From the IMG/VR virus record IMGVR_UViG_3300021197_001839, positions 1 to 33,331 of that record: DNA of 33,331 nt; one strand, written 5' to 3'. Origin of the DNA: a virus. The notes below the pieces were generated by a model, which did not search any database, was not told the origin of the DNA, and saw only the letters and a list, made by a program, of their open reading frames with translations. Below are positions 22,574 to 29,307 of the stretch, in pieces (positions within the stretch are counted from its first letter, which is position 1; every line of letters begins with the position of its first letter). The position numbers and the translations under genes were made by a program.

Positions 22574-23008
22574 ATGGCTGATCACAAATTATACCAGGAT
22601 TCTAAAACAGGTAAACTTGTAGAGTTCGTTAGCAAACATGATAAAGAATTTGCAATGGTAAAAGATGCTGCTGGTCTAGTAACCTTTATGACACTGGAAC
22701 AGCTAGTACCTTATGACAAAGATAAAGGACGTATGGCAAAGATTGTTGCTCCCGAATTAGAAGTGATAGAAGAAGAAATCCCTTCTGCTGTTGTACCAAT
22801 TGAAGATACACGGTTGAACTTGAATTCAGCACCTGCAGAACAGATTGCCAAACGTCTACCTGGAGTAGGATTTGCCACAGCTAAAAAGATTGTTGAATTA
22901 CGAATGTCGCTAAGTGGCGAGCGTTTCGCAAACCTCAAGCAACTAGAAAATATTCCACGAGTTAATTGGGATCAACTTATTGAAGAAGACTTAATCTTTA
23001 TTAGTTAA
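22574..23008 (+). CDS. Head-region protein with ComEA-like helix-hairpin-helix domain (144 aa)
   Basis: Residues 80-142 match the helix-hairpin-helix style of ComEA and related DNA-binding proteins: LNLNSAPAEQIAKRLPGVGF, then ATAKKIVELRMSLSGERFAN and LKQLENIPRV. HhH hairpins bind the DNA backbone without sequence preference. The N-terminal part (residues 5-48, KLYQDSKTGKLVEFVSKHDK and following) looks like a small beta-barrel. The ATG at 22574 is chosen because the GTG at 22541 lies in the terminator and promoter, leaving no leader. Placed between capsid and connector genes, it may plug or complete the DNA-filled head, or bind DNA during ejection. The domain call is good; the role is inferred. 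Confidence 0.75.
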   Translation: MADHKLYQDSKTGKLVEFVSKHDKEFAMVKDAAGLVTFMTLEQLVPYDKDKGRMAKIVAPELEVIEEEIPSAVVPIEDTRLNLNSAPAEQIAKRLPGVGFATAKKIVELRMSLSGERFANLKQLENIPRVNWDQLIEEDLIFIS

Positions 23009-23011
23009 ACT
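23006..23011 (+). promoter_or_regulatory. Weak promoter box (TAAACT) before the gene at 23038
   Basis: TAAACT overlaps the stop codon of the previous gene and starts 32 bases before the ATG at 23038, like the portal gene's TAAACT. Confidence 0.3.
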
Positions 23012-23037
23012 AGGAAGAGTAACGATAATAAATTGCA

Positions 23038-23472
23038 ATGGCTCCAAGCATCGAAGATATTCTGTTAGCTAGGGCGCAGCAAAAGGAGGAAGAACAACTT
23101 TCCCCAGAAACTGCTGCAATTATTGGAGCTGGCTTAGGTGGTTCATTAGGAATCACAGGCGGTCATGTATTACATAAAGGTGGTAAATTAATAAACAAAA
23201 TTAAAGATGGACTTGCAGCAGGGCAAGGATTAACACGTAGTCCAGGTCAGATATTACGTACTGCAGTGAAGCCGGGTCCAAGGTTTGCTGGAGGCTTGGT
23301 AGGTGCAATCCTTGGTGGAGCATTAGGCCCAGGCACAAGAGATCTAATGATTCAGGAATCACCAGAAGCTCAAATGCTGGCAAAAATTCAAATGGGTCAG
23401 GAATTAGATGATGCAGAAACTCAGGAATTAGAAAGACTTTTAACTACTGCTTACACCAACACCATAGGTTAA
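23038..23472 (+). CDS. Glycine-zipper hydrophobic protein (144 aa)
   Basis: Two Gly/Ala/Leu stretches stand out: AAIIGAGLGGSLGITGG (about residues 25-42) and FAGGLVGAILGGALGPG (about 82-98), separated by a basic segment (KGGKLINKIKDGL). The small-residue spacing (GxxxG) is typical of glycine zippers that pack in membranes. The ends are acidic and helical. No family is recognised. It lies among connector genes, away from the other Gly-zipper proteins at 3201-6769, and may be another virion protein that enters the envelope during DNA delivery. A holin is an alternative, but the long basic loop and acidic ends do not favour it. Confidence 0.6.
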   Translation: MAPSIEDILLARAQQKEEEQLSPETAAIIGAGLGGSLGITGGHVLHKGGKLINKIKDGLAAGQGLTRSPGQILRTAVKPGPRFAGGLVGAILGGALGPGTRDLMIQESPEAQMLAKIQMGQELDDAETQELERLLTTAYTNTIG

Positions 23473-23476
23473 AAGA

Positions 23477-23974
23477 ATGGAACTTGATGAAAATCTAAAA
23501 TCAAAAGTACGTTATCACTTGGGGTTTAATGCAGGTGCTCAAATCCCTGCTGGTGATCGATCACGAGTAGAGGAAGCAATGGCGTTAGTGCCTGATGAGC
23601 TTTGGTACAACGAGATTGTTTATCACGTTAAACGCTGTGACATTGCATGGAAAGCAAGTGCTGCAATACCCGATGATTACTTTGAGCCTGGAGGCAACAG
23701 AATTCTTAACCCGTCAAGACAGGAACTAATTAGTGGTGACGTTGAACGGACAATCAGCACATCGGATCCGCTCAAAGGTGATGAGTATTTTAGGGAAATC
23801 TACCTTAGAGAATGCGATCGTTTGGCAGAGACATTATATGTACCAAACTACAGACGACCCGAAGTGCGACGGTATGCATTTGAAAGAGCTGGTGCAGAAT
23901 TTATATTAGCTGTACCAGGTCCAGCAGACACGGCTGTCGGAAGTAGAATGTTCCTTAATACTAATTGGCGTTAA
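23477..23974 (+). CDS. Possible head-tail connector/adaptor protein (165 aa)
   Basis: The gene starts four bases after the previous stop. The protein is helical in its first 60 residues (SRVEEAMALVPDELWYNEIV), followed by a loop with Pro and Gly, then a second helical part (EYFREIYLRECDRLAETLYV) and a conserved-looking end (ADTAVGSRMFLNTNWR). Size, helical content and place after capsid and before tail genes fit head-completion or adaptor proteins that dock on the portal ring. I see no diagnostic motif, so the role is from position. Confidence 0.55.
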   Translation: MELDENLKSKVRYHLGFNAGAQIPAGDRSRVEEAMALVPDELWYNEIVYHVKRCDIAWKASAAIPDDYFEPGGNRILNPSRQELISGDVERTISTSDPLKGDEYFREIYLRECDRLAETLYVPNYRRPEVRRYAFERAGAEFILAVPGPADTAVGSRMFLNTNWR

Positions 23975-23977
23975 GTG

Positions 23978-23985
23978 TAGAATAG
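23978..23985 (+). promoter_or_regulatory. Late-type promoter box (TAGAATAG) before the tail genes
   Basis: TAGAATAG begins 32 bases before the ATG at 24010 and continues TTGTAG, as at 478-491. No -35 consensus and no Shine-Dalgarno sequence. It heads the run 24010-27251. Confidence 0.5.
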
Positions 23986-24009
23986 TTGTAGAGAATTTAA
24001 TAAGTCATT

Positions 24010-24438
24010 ATGAGACCAGTAAGTGGTGGAACTCAAAAACTCACCATGGATAGCCAAGAAAGAGATTATCAACAACGTAAGCGGCAAGCAATTGCTCAAG
24101 GTGATGGTAATCCTTCTGTATTTGGTATCCAGGGAGGATATGGTGATGCAGTAAAACAAAGCCGTAATCAGCAATACGGTAATGTGAATAACATGCCACA
24201 GGACTATGAGTCTGATAGTAACTTCTCTCAAGGGTCAGAAGTAGCTAATAATCCAGCCAGTCAAGAGAGGAATCAAACAGGTTCTATTGAATCAGGCACC
24301 TCTCAGACAGATACTCCACAGGAGAATCCTGAAGATATGGCAACTGATGCTCTAGAAAGGAGATTAGCTTTATATCGAGAAGCAGGTAATGCTGCAGCTG
24401 GGAACAACAATCGTGCACAAACAATGAGGATGAGCTAA
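24010..24438 (+). CDS. Disordered hydrophilic tail-region protein (142 aa)
   Basis: The protein is rich in Gln, Asn, Ser, Glu and Gly with almost no hydrophobic core until a short helix near the C-terminus (MATDALERRLALYREAGNAA). It is probably largely disordered. No family is recognised. It is the first gene after a TAGAATAG box and is coupled to the next by a TAATG overlap, so it is made together with tail genes. A flexible linker or assembly factor is possible. Confidence 0.55.
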   Translation: MRPVSGGTQKLTMDSQERDYQQRKRQAIAQGDGNPSVFGIQGGYGDAVKQSRNQQYGNVNNMPQDYESDSNFSQGSEVANNPASQERNQTGSIESGTSQTDTPQENPEDMATDALERRLALYREAGNAAAGNNNRAQTMRMS

Positions 24439-24989
24439 TGATTAAAGGAGGAAATCACGGACTAATGGGACCAAACTTTGAACTAGGGAAAATTGTTAAA
24501 TCAACAGCTATGATCCCAGGTGCTCCCGGTGGTATGGGAGGAGATTCAAACAATCCTTATCCAGTACAGCAAGCAACAAGTGCACCTGTTAATCCAACAA
24601 GTCTTTACGGAGACTTAAGCTTAAACAACCTTACTCAGGTTGGAACGGGAATTTTAGATCCAGAAGGAATCCCCCGCTCGCCGCTCCAACAAAATCAACC
24701 ACCAGGTATAGGGAATAATGCTGGTGCTCAATATGGACTTCAGCCACAAAACATTAGTGGTGACATCCCAGCAGCGATGGAAAGTGGCCGATTAGCTCAA
24801 ATACCTTCCTTTAAAGGAATGCCTGTAGGACCCATGGGGATGACAGGACAACCAGCAGTTCCAGGATCATTACCTCCCAATATGCCAGGGACAACAGGTG
24901 GGCAAATGATGGCAAATCTAAATATAACACCTGGAACTGATCTATTAAAAACTGGACAAAGAAAAAAACCAAACAAAGGTAAGGCATAA
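24438..24989 (+). CDS. Pro/Gly/Met-rich disordered protein (183 aa)
   Basis: The start overlaps the previous stop (TAATG), and ribosome entry may use AAAGGAGG just inside the gene for the next reading. The sequence is dominated by Pro, Gly, Met, Asn and Gln (MIPGAPGGMGGDSNNPYPVQ; GMPVGPMGMTGQPAVPGSLP) and ends in a basic cluster (GQRKKPNKGKA). It appears unstructured. Similar Pro/Gly-rich proteins occur as minor virion parts, but I cannot assign a family. It is coupled to the next gene by TAATG. Confidence 0.55.
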   Translation: MIKGGNHGLMGPNFELGKIVKSTAMIPGAPGGMGGDSNNPYPVQQATSAPVNPTSLYGDLSLNNLTQVGTGILDPEGIPRSPLQQNQPPGIGNNAGAQYGLQPQNISGDIPAAMESGRLAQIPSFKGMPVGPMGMTGQPAVPGSLPPNMPGTTGGQMMANLNITPGTDLLKTGQRKKPNKGKA

Positions 24990-25456
24990 TGGCTTCAACT
25001 TCTACAAATAAACAACCTTTACTAGTTGACCAGGTTCTACATTATGTAGTTCAGCTGGATAGCTCAATCAACAATGGATTAGATATTGTTGGTACAAACA
25101 CTGCTTTGTTATTAGTAGATGCTGTATCAACCGATGGTGCAATCATTGAAGATATTTATGCTATTGCTAGAAGCACAACAGCCTATAAGATTAATCTCTA
25201 TATTAGTTCTGCAAGAGACTACTTACGTCCATCTGAAGCTAATTATATTGGCACCTTAACTTCTGCAACAACGATTGGAAACGTTGTTCGTTATGCTGAC
25301 ATGCCAAAGACACTAACTCCTGTACCTCAGGTAGGAAGTGACGCACAAAATCGCGCTTTGTACCTTCCCAAAGGTTACTCACTATGGGCAGCACGTGACT
25401 CTAATAGTAATGTCACAGATGGTCCACTTTTAGGATGCCAGGGCGGCTGGTTCTAA
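24989..25456 (+). CDS. Beta-rich tail or collar protein (155 aa)
   Basis: The start overlaps the previous stop (TAATG). The sequence reads as a beta-sandwich: alternating hydrophobic strands such as ALLLVDAVSTDGAIIEDIYA and AYKINLYISSARDYL, an internal NYIGTLTSATTIGNVV, and a final LYLPKGYSLWAARDSN. This style is common in phage tail-tip and collar proteins. Family not named. With the disordered partners upstream and the large tail protein downstream, I infer a tail or neck structural role. Confidence 0.6.
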   Translation: MASTSTNKQPLLVDQVLHYVVQLDSSINNGLDIVGTNTALLLVDAVSTDGAIIEDIYAIARSTTAYKINLYISSARDYLRPSEANYIGTLTSATTIGNVVRYADMPKTLTPVPQVGSDAQNRALYLPKGYSLWAARDSNSNVTDGPLLGCQGGWF

Positions 25457-25463
25457 TTAAGCC

Positions 25464-27251
25464 ATGCCACGTAAGCAGAACGGTTTTGGTAATTCCAAGG
25501 CGCTCAGTTTTAAAGGAAGTGGAAGAGTAGATAAAGGAAAAGGAGTAGGTGCGCCAGGTACTTATCCAAGTAATCGACAATATGGTACGTCAGTTCATAG
25601 AACAGTCATCGAAAAATATAACTTGGATAGCGACTGGGTTAAATGGCGTAAGGGATTTGAGTACTATGTTAAAACAGCATGGTCAAAGCTGTTGACATAC
25701 AACAAAAAAGAGAAAACATATTCTGATACTAAAATTGAAACAAAGCTGTATCAAGGGACAGACTATGAAATAGATGTAGAGTTTGAAGGCTATAAATTTT
25801 CAACTAAAAATGCAGACAGTAACAACCATTATGTACTCAAACGTACAACAGTTTCTCAACCAGATATTGGACAGATTTCTGCGGTTTACAATGACACAAC
25901 TCAATATGTTCAGCAGAGAAAATACAGAGAAATATGGGCAAAGTTTACAGCAGGTCAAGCTGCTCGTTTATTACTCAGGATGAACGGAGAGCGATTGACA
26001 GATGGTGAAACTGAGGCAACATTAAAAAATGTACTTACCTCTGTAAATCATCCTGCTGTATTTATTGGTAAAAGTGCTAATAAATCATCAACGGTTAAAG
26101 TTACGATACCTAAGTCAAGTCTGACGTATGCCGCAGGCGTGACACCACTTAATTCATATCAATCATTGATTGATAAAATTATATACGTCAACAACTTCTA
26201 TAAAGAAAAAAATATCAGTTCGATCAGCTCATTGAATTGGATAGATAGTGATTATTATTTTGAGACAGATGTAAGTGACACAACAACTTCTCAAACAATT
26301 GACATACTTGATCCAGGTACTACAGAACTAACAACTGCTCTTTATGACATTGCTGAACTTCCAAAGATAGTTTCGTCGTCAAATGGAGTATGTGAATTAA
26401 AAGGCAGATACTCTTTTCAAAAAGATGATTACCAAAGATTCTATGGCCAACAGTATTTAACAGCTGAGGTTGTACAAGCTGAGGTTTCAACAGCGTCATA
26501 CACAGTGCTGCCATTCACAGTTCTTGGAGTAGAGGAAACATCTACAGATATTATATTGACGTCAATTCCATTTAAATCTGAGTTTAGAGTAACCTCTTCA
26601 ATCAATAATGGGACATTGATATTTGCAGATTGGAGTTTCACTAAAAAATCAATCGACTCATATGACGGCAACTATTATCACCCTCCCGGTGCCCCTGGCC
26701 TTGCTTCATGGCAAAGGATTGATACTGATATAAATCCTTGGATGGATGAGATATTTACAGCTGGTACAGCACTAGTACCCGCAACTGTTTACGCTTGTAG
26801 TTGCCCAAATCATTCACAGGCTATTTTGCGAGCACCTCAGTCAACTCAGGACGAAGGTCTGCGTAAAATAAATAGACAACGGCAGTACCCTTTACCTACT
26901 GTAATGGGAAAATCAAACTATGAAGGTTCAGGCATTTTTAAAGCAGCTGGTTTAATAGAAAGTTGGGAATCGAACGAACATAGGATGAGTTTTAAAATGT
27001 GCAAGCATAGTATTGCATCAATGTTTATTGAACGAATAAAAATAAAAGAGCCAAGCAGTTATCCAACACTTGAAGCAAGAGAAGAATTTGAAGAAAAACT
27101 AACATCAGAAATGAATGATGTCAGTGACGAATTTAACCTTTCTTATAAACGCGGAGGCATCACGGGATTAGAAATTATCTTTGCATTAGCTCAAGGATTA
27201 AATCTGGACGACGTAGAACTTGCCTATGTTGTTTTTAACAACCACTTCTAA
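25464..27251 (+). CDS. Large tail protein with split SWIM-like zinc motif (595 aa)
   Basis: The first 50 residues are basic and flexible. Residues 55-430 alternate beta strands and polar loops with many Tyr and Thr, like tail tube or tail-tip proteins. Cys445-Ser-Cys447 (YACSCPNHSQ) and Cys513-Lys-His515 (SFKMCKHSIASMF) form the CxC...CxH pattern of a SWIM zinc finger, but with 65 residues between the pairs instead of the usual short spacer. The remainder is helical and acidic (REEFEEKLTSEMNDVSDEFN). SWIM domains bind DNA or protein. A tail protein that contacts DNA or stabilises itself by zinc is inferred. No enzyme motif is visible. Confidence 0.68.
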   Translation: MPRKQNGFGNSKALSFKGSGRVDKGKGVGAPGTYPSNRQYGTSVHRTVIEKYNLDSDWVKWRKGFEYYVKTAWSKLLTYNKKEKTYSDTKIETKLYQGTDYEIDVEFEGYKFSTKNADSNNHYVLKRTTVSQPDIGQISAVYNDTTQYVQQRKYREIWAKFTAGQAARLLLRMNGERLTDGETEATLKNVLTSVNHPAVFIGKSANKSSTVKVTIPKSSLTYAAGVTPLNSYQSLIDKIIYVNNFYKEKNISSISSLNWIDSDYYFETDVSDTTTSQTIDILDPGTTELTTALYDIAELPKIVSSSNGVCELKGRYSFQKDDYQRFYGQQYLTAEVVQAEVSTASYTVLPFTVLGVEETSTDIILTSIPFKSEFRVTSSINNGTLIFADWSFTKKSIDSYDGNYYHPPGAPGLASWQRIDTDINPWMDEIFTAGTALVPATVYACSCPNHSQAILRAPQSTQDEGLRKINRQRQYPLPTVMGKSNYEGSGIFKAAGLIESWESNEHRMSFKMCKHSIASMFIERIKIKEPSSYPTLEAREEFEEKLTSEMNDVSDEFNLSYKRGGITGLEIIFALAQGLNLDDVELAYVVFNNHF

Positions 27252-27255
27252 GACA

Positions 27256-27269
27256 AGTATTTAAATACT
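27256..27269. repeat. 14-bp palindrome in a promoter gap
   Basis: AGTATTTAAATACT is a perfect palindrome that ends 17 bases before the TAAAATAA box (27287), so it covers the -35 region. It could be an operator or a chance AT-rich palindrome. Confidence 0.35.
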
Positions 27270-27286
27270 CTCCGCAATATTGTGTC

Positions 27287-27294
27287 TAAAATAA
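27287..27294 (+). promoter_or_regulatory. Promoter box (TAAAATAA) before the 75-aa gene
   Basis: TAAAAT starts 36 bases before the ATG at 27323. In contrast to most box-led genes here, a purine-rich ribosome binding site (AAAAGGAAAGG) lies just before the start. Confidence 0.38.
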
Positions 27295-27322
27295 TAGCAT
27301 GATATAAATAAAAGGAAAGGCT

Positions 27323-27550
27323 ATGTTTAATCCAGATGATTTTATAATGCCTCTTGAAAAAGAGTTAAAGCTCAAAATTATAAACACAGAGGTTGATGAA
27401 TGTTCAGATTTGGATGTATTAAAAGTAAACTTAAAAAGCTGCGCAAAAAGCTTACTTCATTATCAACATCTTCTAGCAAAAATATGTGAGCGTCAATTAG
27501 AAGAAGAAATACTGCTTGCGTTTATCGATAAAGACATACATAACCATTAG
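27323..27550 (+). CDS. Small acidic helical protein (75 aa)
   Basis: The ATG follows AAAAGGAAAGG at short spacing. The protein is mostly helical and acidic, with three cysteines (ECSDLD, KSCAKSL, AKICERQ) and heptad-like Leu positions, and ends HNH. No signal peptide or membrane segment is seen. I do not recognise it. It stands alone between a tail gene and the fibre operon, each with its own promoter box, so it may be a chaperone or small regulator of fibre assembly; this is speculation. Confidence 0.55.
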   Translation: MFNPDDFIMPLEKELKLKIINTEVDECSDLDVLKVNLKSCAKSLLHYQHLLAKICERQLEEEILLAFIDKDIHNH

Positions 27551-27551
27551 C

Positions 27552-27559
27552 TAGAATAG
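27552..27559 (+). promoter_or_regulatory. Late-type promoter box (TAGAATAG) of the fibre operon
   Basis: TAGAATAG lies 26 bases before an ATG at 27578 (a nine-codon reading frame including its stop) and 57 bases before the TTG start of the fibre gene. No -35 consensus. Confidence 0.45.
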
Positions 27560-27577
27560 TAAAGTGGTTTATTAACC

Positions 27578-27604
27578 ATGATCAAGCTTTTTAGCTGGAG
27601 GTAG
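27578..27604 (+). other. Possible leader micro-ORF (MIKLFSWR) overlapping the fibre Shine-Dalgarno
   Basis: ATG at 27578 opens eight codons ending TAG at 27602-27604. The start is at the distance from the promoter box normally used by full genes. The reading frame runs through GGAGGT (27597-27602), the ribosome binding site of the fibre gene, so its translation could modulate fibre output. Purely positional evidence. Confidence 0.25.
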
Positions 27605-27608
27605 AAAA

Positions 27609-28724
27609 TTGAAGATTCAACTAAAACGTAGTAATGTCCTAGAAGGTAGTGTTGCAAAACAACCTTCATCTGACCAAATGGAGTATGGTGAAGTAGCAAT
27701 TAATTATAGTCAGACAGATCCTGCAATTTTTTTAAAAAATTCGAACAACGACATTATTAGAATCGCTGGAGCAGGTCCTAAAATTGGTGATCTGACTGGC
27801 AATGTTACAGGTAATGTAACTGGTGCTTTAACTGGCAATGCAGATACAGCTACAAAATTAGCAACTGGTAGAACAATTGCTATTTCAGGTGATGCTACAT
27901 ATACCTCAGCTGCATTTGATGGTTCAAGTAATGTAACTGGTGCACTAACACTAGCAAACAGTGGCGTGACTGCCAATAATTATGGAAGTAGTACAGCAAT
28001 CCCAGTTGTAACAGTAGATGCAAAAGGTAGAGTTACGGCAGCAACTACAGCAGCAATTAACACATCATTTACTTTAAGTGATGGTACAAACACTCAAACT
28101 ATTAATGGTGGAGACACTTTAACAGTGACAGGTGGAAGTAACCTTACTTCAGTAGTAGGAGCAAATGACACAGTAACATTAAACTTAGATAGCACATTAA
28201 CTGGCTTAACAAGCATTACTTCAACAAACTTTGTTGGTAATCTTACTGGTGATGTTACTGGAAGTATTGATCTAGATTCAGATCTAGATATGAAAACATT
28301 TTCCATAATTACATCGCAAAGCAATAGGGACGTTAATTTAAATCCTCATGGATCAGGTGTAGTAGTAATCAAAGGTAATGCAACTAGAGGTTCAGGACAA
28401 TTAGCTTTAAACTGTGAAAATAATAGTCACGGTGTTAAAATCAAGGGACCAGCACATTCAGCTGGAGCGACATATACATTAACTCTGCCGACTGCTCTAC
28501 CGACCGTGACAGGTCAATCACTTGTTAGTGATACAAGTGGAGTTCTATCATTTAGCACTATTGATACTGGTAATCCAGGCTTTCTGGAAACACCAGCACT
28601 TCTGTCAACAAATACAACCATATCTGCAAACGTCAATGCAGGTGGAATGGGAACAATGGCTATTGCATCTGGAATAGTTTTTACAGTTCCGTCAACATCA
28701 ACTTATACAGTAATCAAAGGTTAA
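27609..28724 (+). CDS. Tail fibre protein (371 aa)
   Basis: The TTG start at 27609 follows GGAGGT (27597-27602) at good spacing. The N-terminus (IQLKRSNVLEGSVAKQPSSD, then MEYGEVAINYSQTDPAIFLK) is a widely shared fibre start in phages of aquatic bacteria and probably attaches to the tail. It is followed by repeats rich in Thr/Gly/Asn (GDLTGNVTGNVTGALTGNAD) and by VDAKGRVTAAT, a motif frequent in fibres. The rest is beta-structured, ending STSTYTVIKG. It probably forms a trimer stalk. Receptor specificity may lie in downstream proteins, which follow within four bases or overlap. Confidence 0.8.
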   Translation: MKIQLKRSNVLEGSVAKQPSSDQMEYGEVAINYSQTDPAIFLKNSNNDIIRIAGAGPKIGDLTGNVTGNVTGALTGNADTATKLATGRTIAISGDATYTSAAFDGSSNVTGALTLANSGVTANNYGSSTAIPVVTVDAKGRVTAATTAAINTSFTLSDGTNTQTINGGDTLTVTGGSNLTSVVGANDTVTLNLDSTLTGLTSITSTNFVGNLTGDVTGSIDLDSDLDMKTFSIITSQSNRDVNLNPHGSGVVVIKGNATRGSGQLALNCENNSHGVKIKGPAHSAGATYTLTLPTALPTVTGQSLVSDTSGVLSFSTIDTGNPGFLETPALLSTNTTISANVNAGGMGTMAIASGIVFTVPSTSTYTVIKG

Positions 28725-28728
28725 TTCA

Positions 28729-29307
28729 ATGGCTTACGGAAAAATTAAATCAGATGTTATTATCTACGACAATAGTGGAAGTGATGTTGAAATTGCAGTT
28801 AGTGGTATTCCTTCAGCTACAGATGTAGCAGCAAAAGCACCACTTGCTAGCCCTGCATTTACTGGTATTCCCACTGCACCAACTGCAACAAGTGGGACAA
28901 ATACAACGCAATTAGCAACGACAGCGTTTGTTCAATCTGCATCTGGTGGAAGTGGAAGTGTTAGTTCAGTTAATACTTGGACCGCAGGCCAACGTGCAGA
29001 AATAACAACTGTAACCGATGCTACTAGTCTCGATATTAACTTAGATGATAGTAATAATTTCCAAATTACGCTCGGTGGTAATCGTACATTAAACGCTCCT
29101 ACAAACCAAGTAGCAGGGCAAAGTGGATCTATATTTATTATTCAAGATAGTACAGGTAGCAGAACATTAACCTATAACACAGCGTGGGATTTTGCAGGAG
29201 GAGCTGCGCCTGTATTAACAACAGCAGCAGGATCATGTGATCGTATTGATTACATCGTTAAGGCTTCTGGTGATATCCATGCAGTATTTACTGGTAATTA
29301 TTCATGA
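28729..29307 (+). CDS. Short tail fibre / fibre-tip protein (192 aa)
   Basis: The gene begins four bases after the previous stop. The block PLASPAFTGIPTAPTATSG followed by NTTQLATTAFVQS is a signature repeat of many phage tail fibres. The C-terminal half (DINLDDSNNFQITLGGNRTL and following) resembles the beta-structured tip region seen in marine phage fibres. No chaperone domain is present. It probably assembles with the 371-residue fibre. Its end overlaps the next gene's ATG (ATGA at 29304-29307). Confidence 0.75.
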   Translation: MAYGKIKSDVIIYDNSGSDVEIAVSGIPSATDVAAKAPLASPAFTGIPTAPTATSGTNTTQLATTAFVQSASGGSGSVSSVNTWTAGQRAEITTVTDATSLDINLDDSNNFQITLGGNRTLNAPTNQVAGQSGSIFIIQDSTGSRTLTYNTAWDFAGGAAPVLTTAAGSCDRIDYIVKASGDIHAVFTGNYS

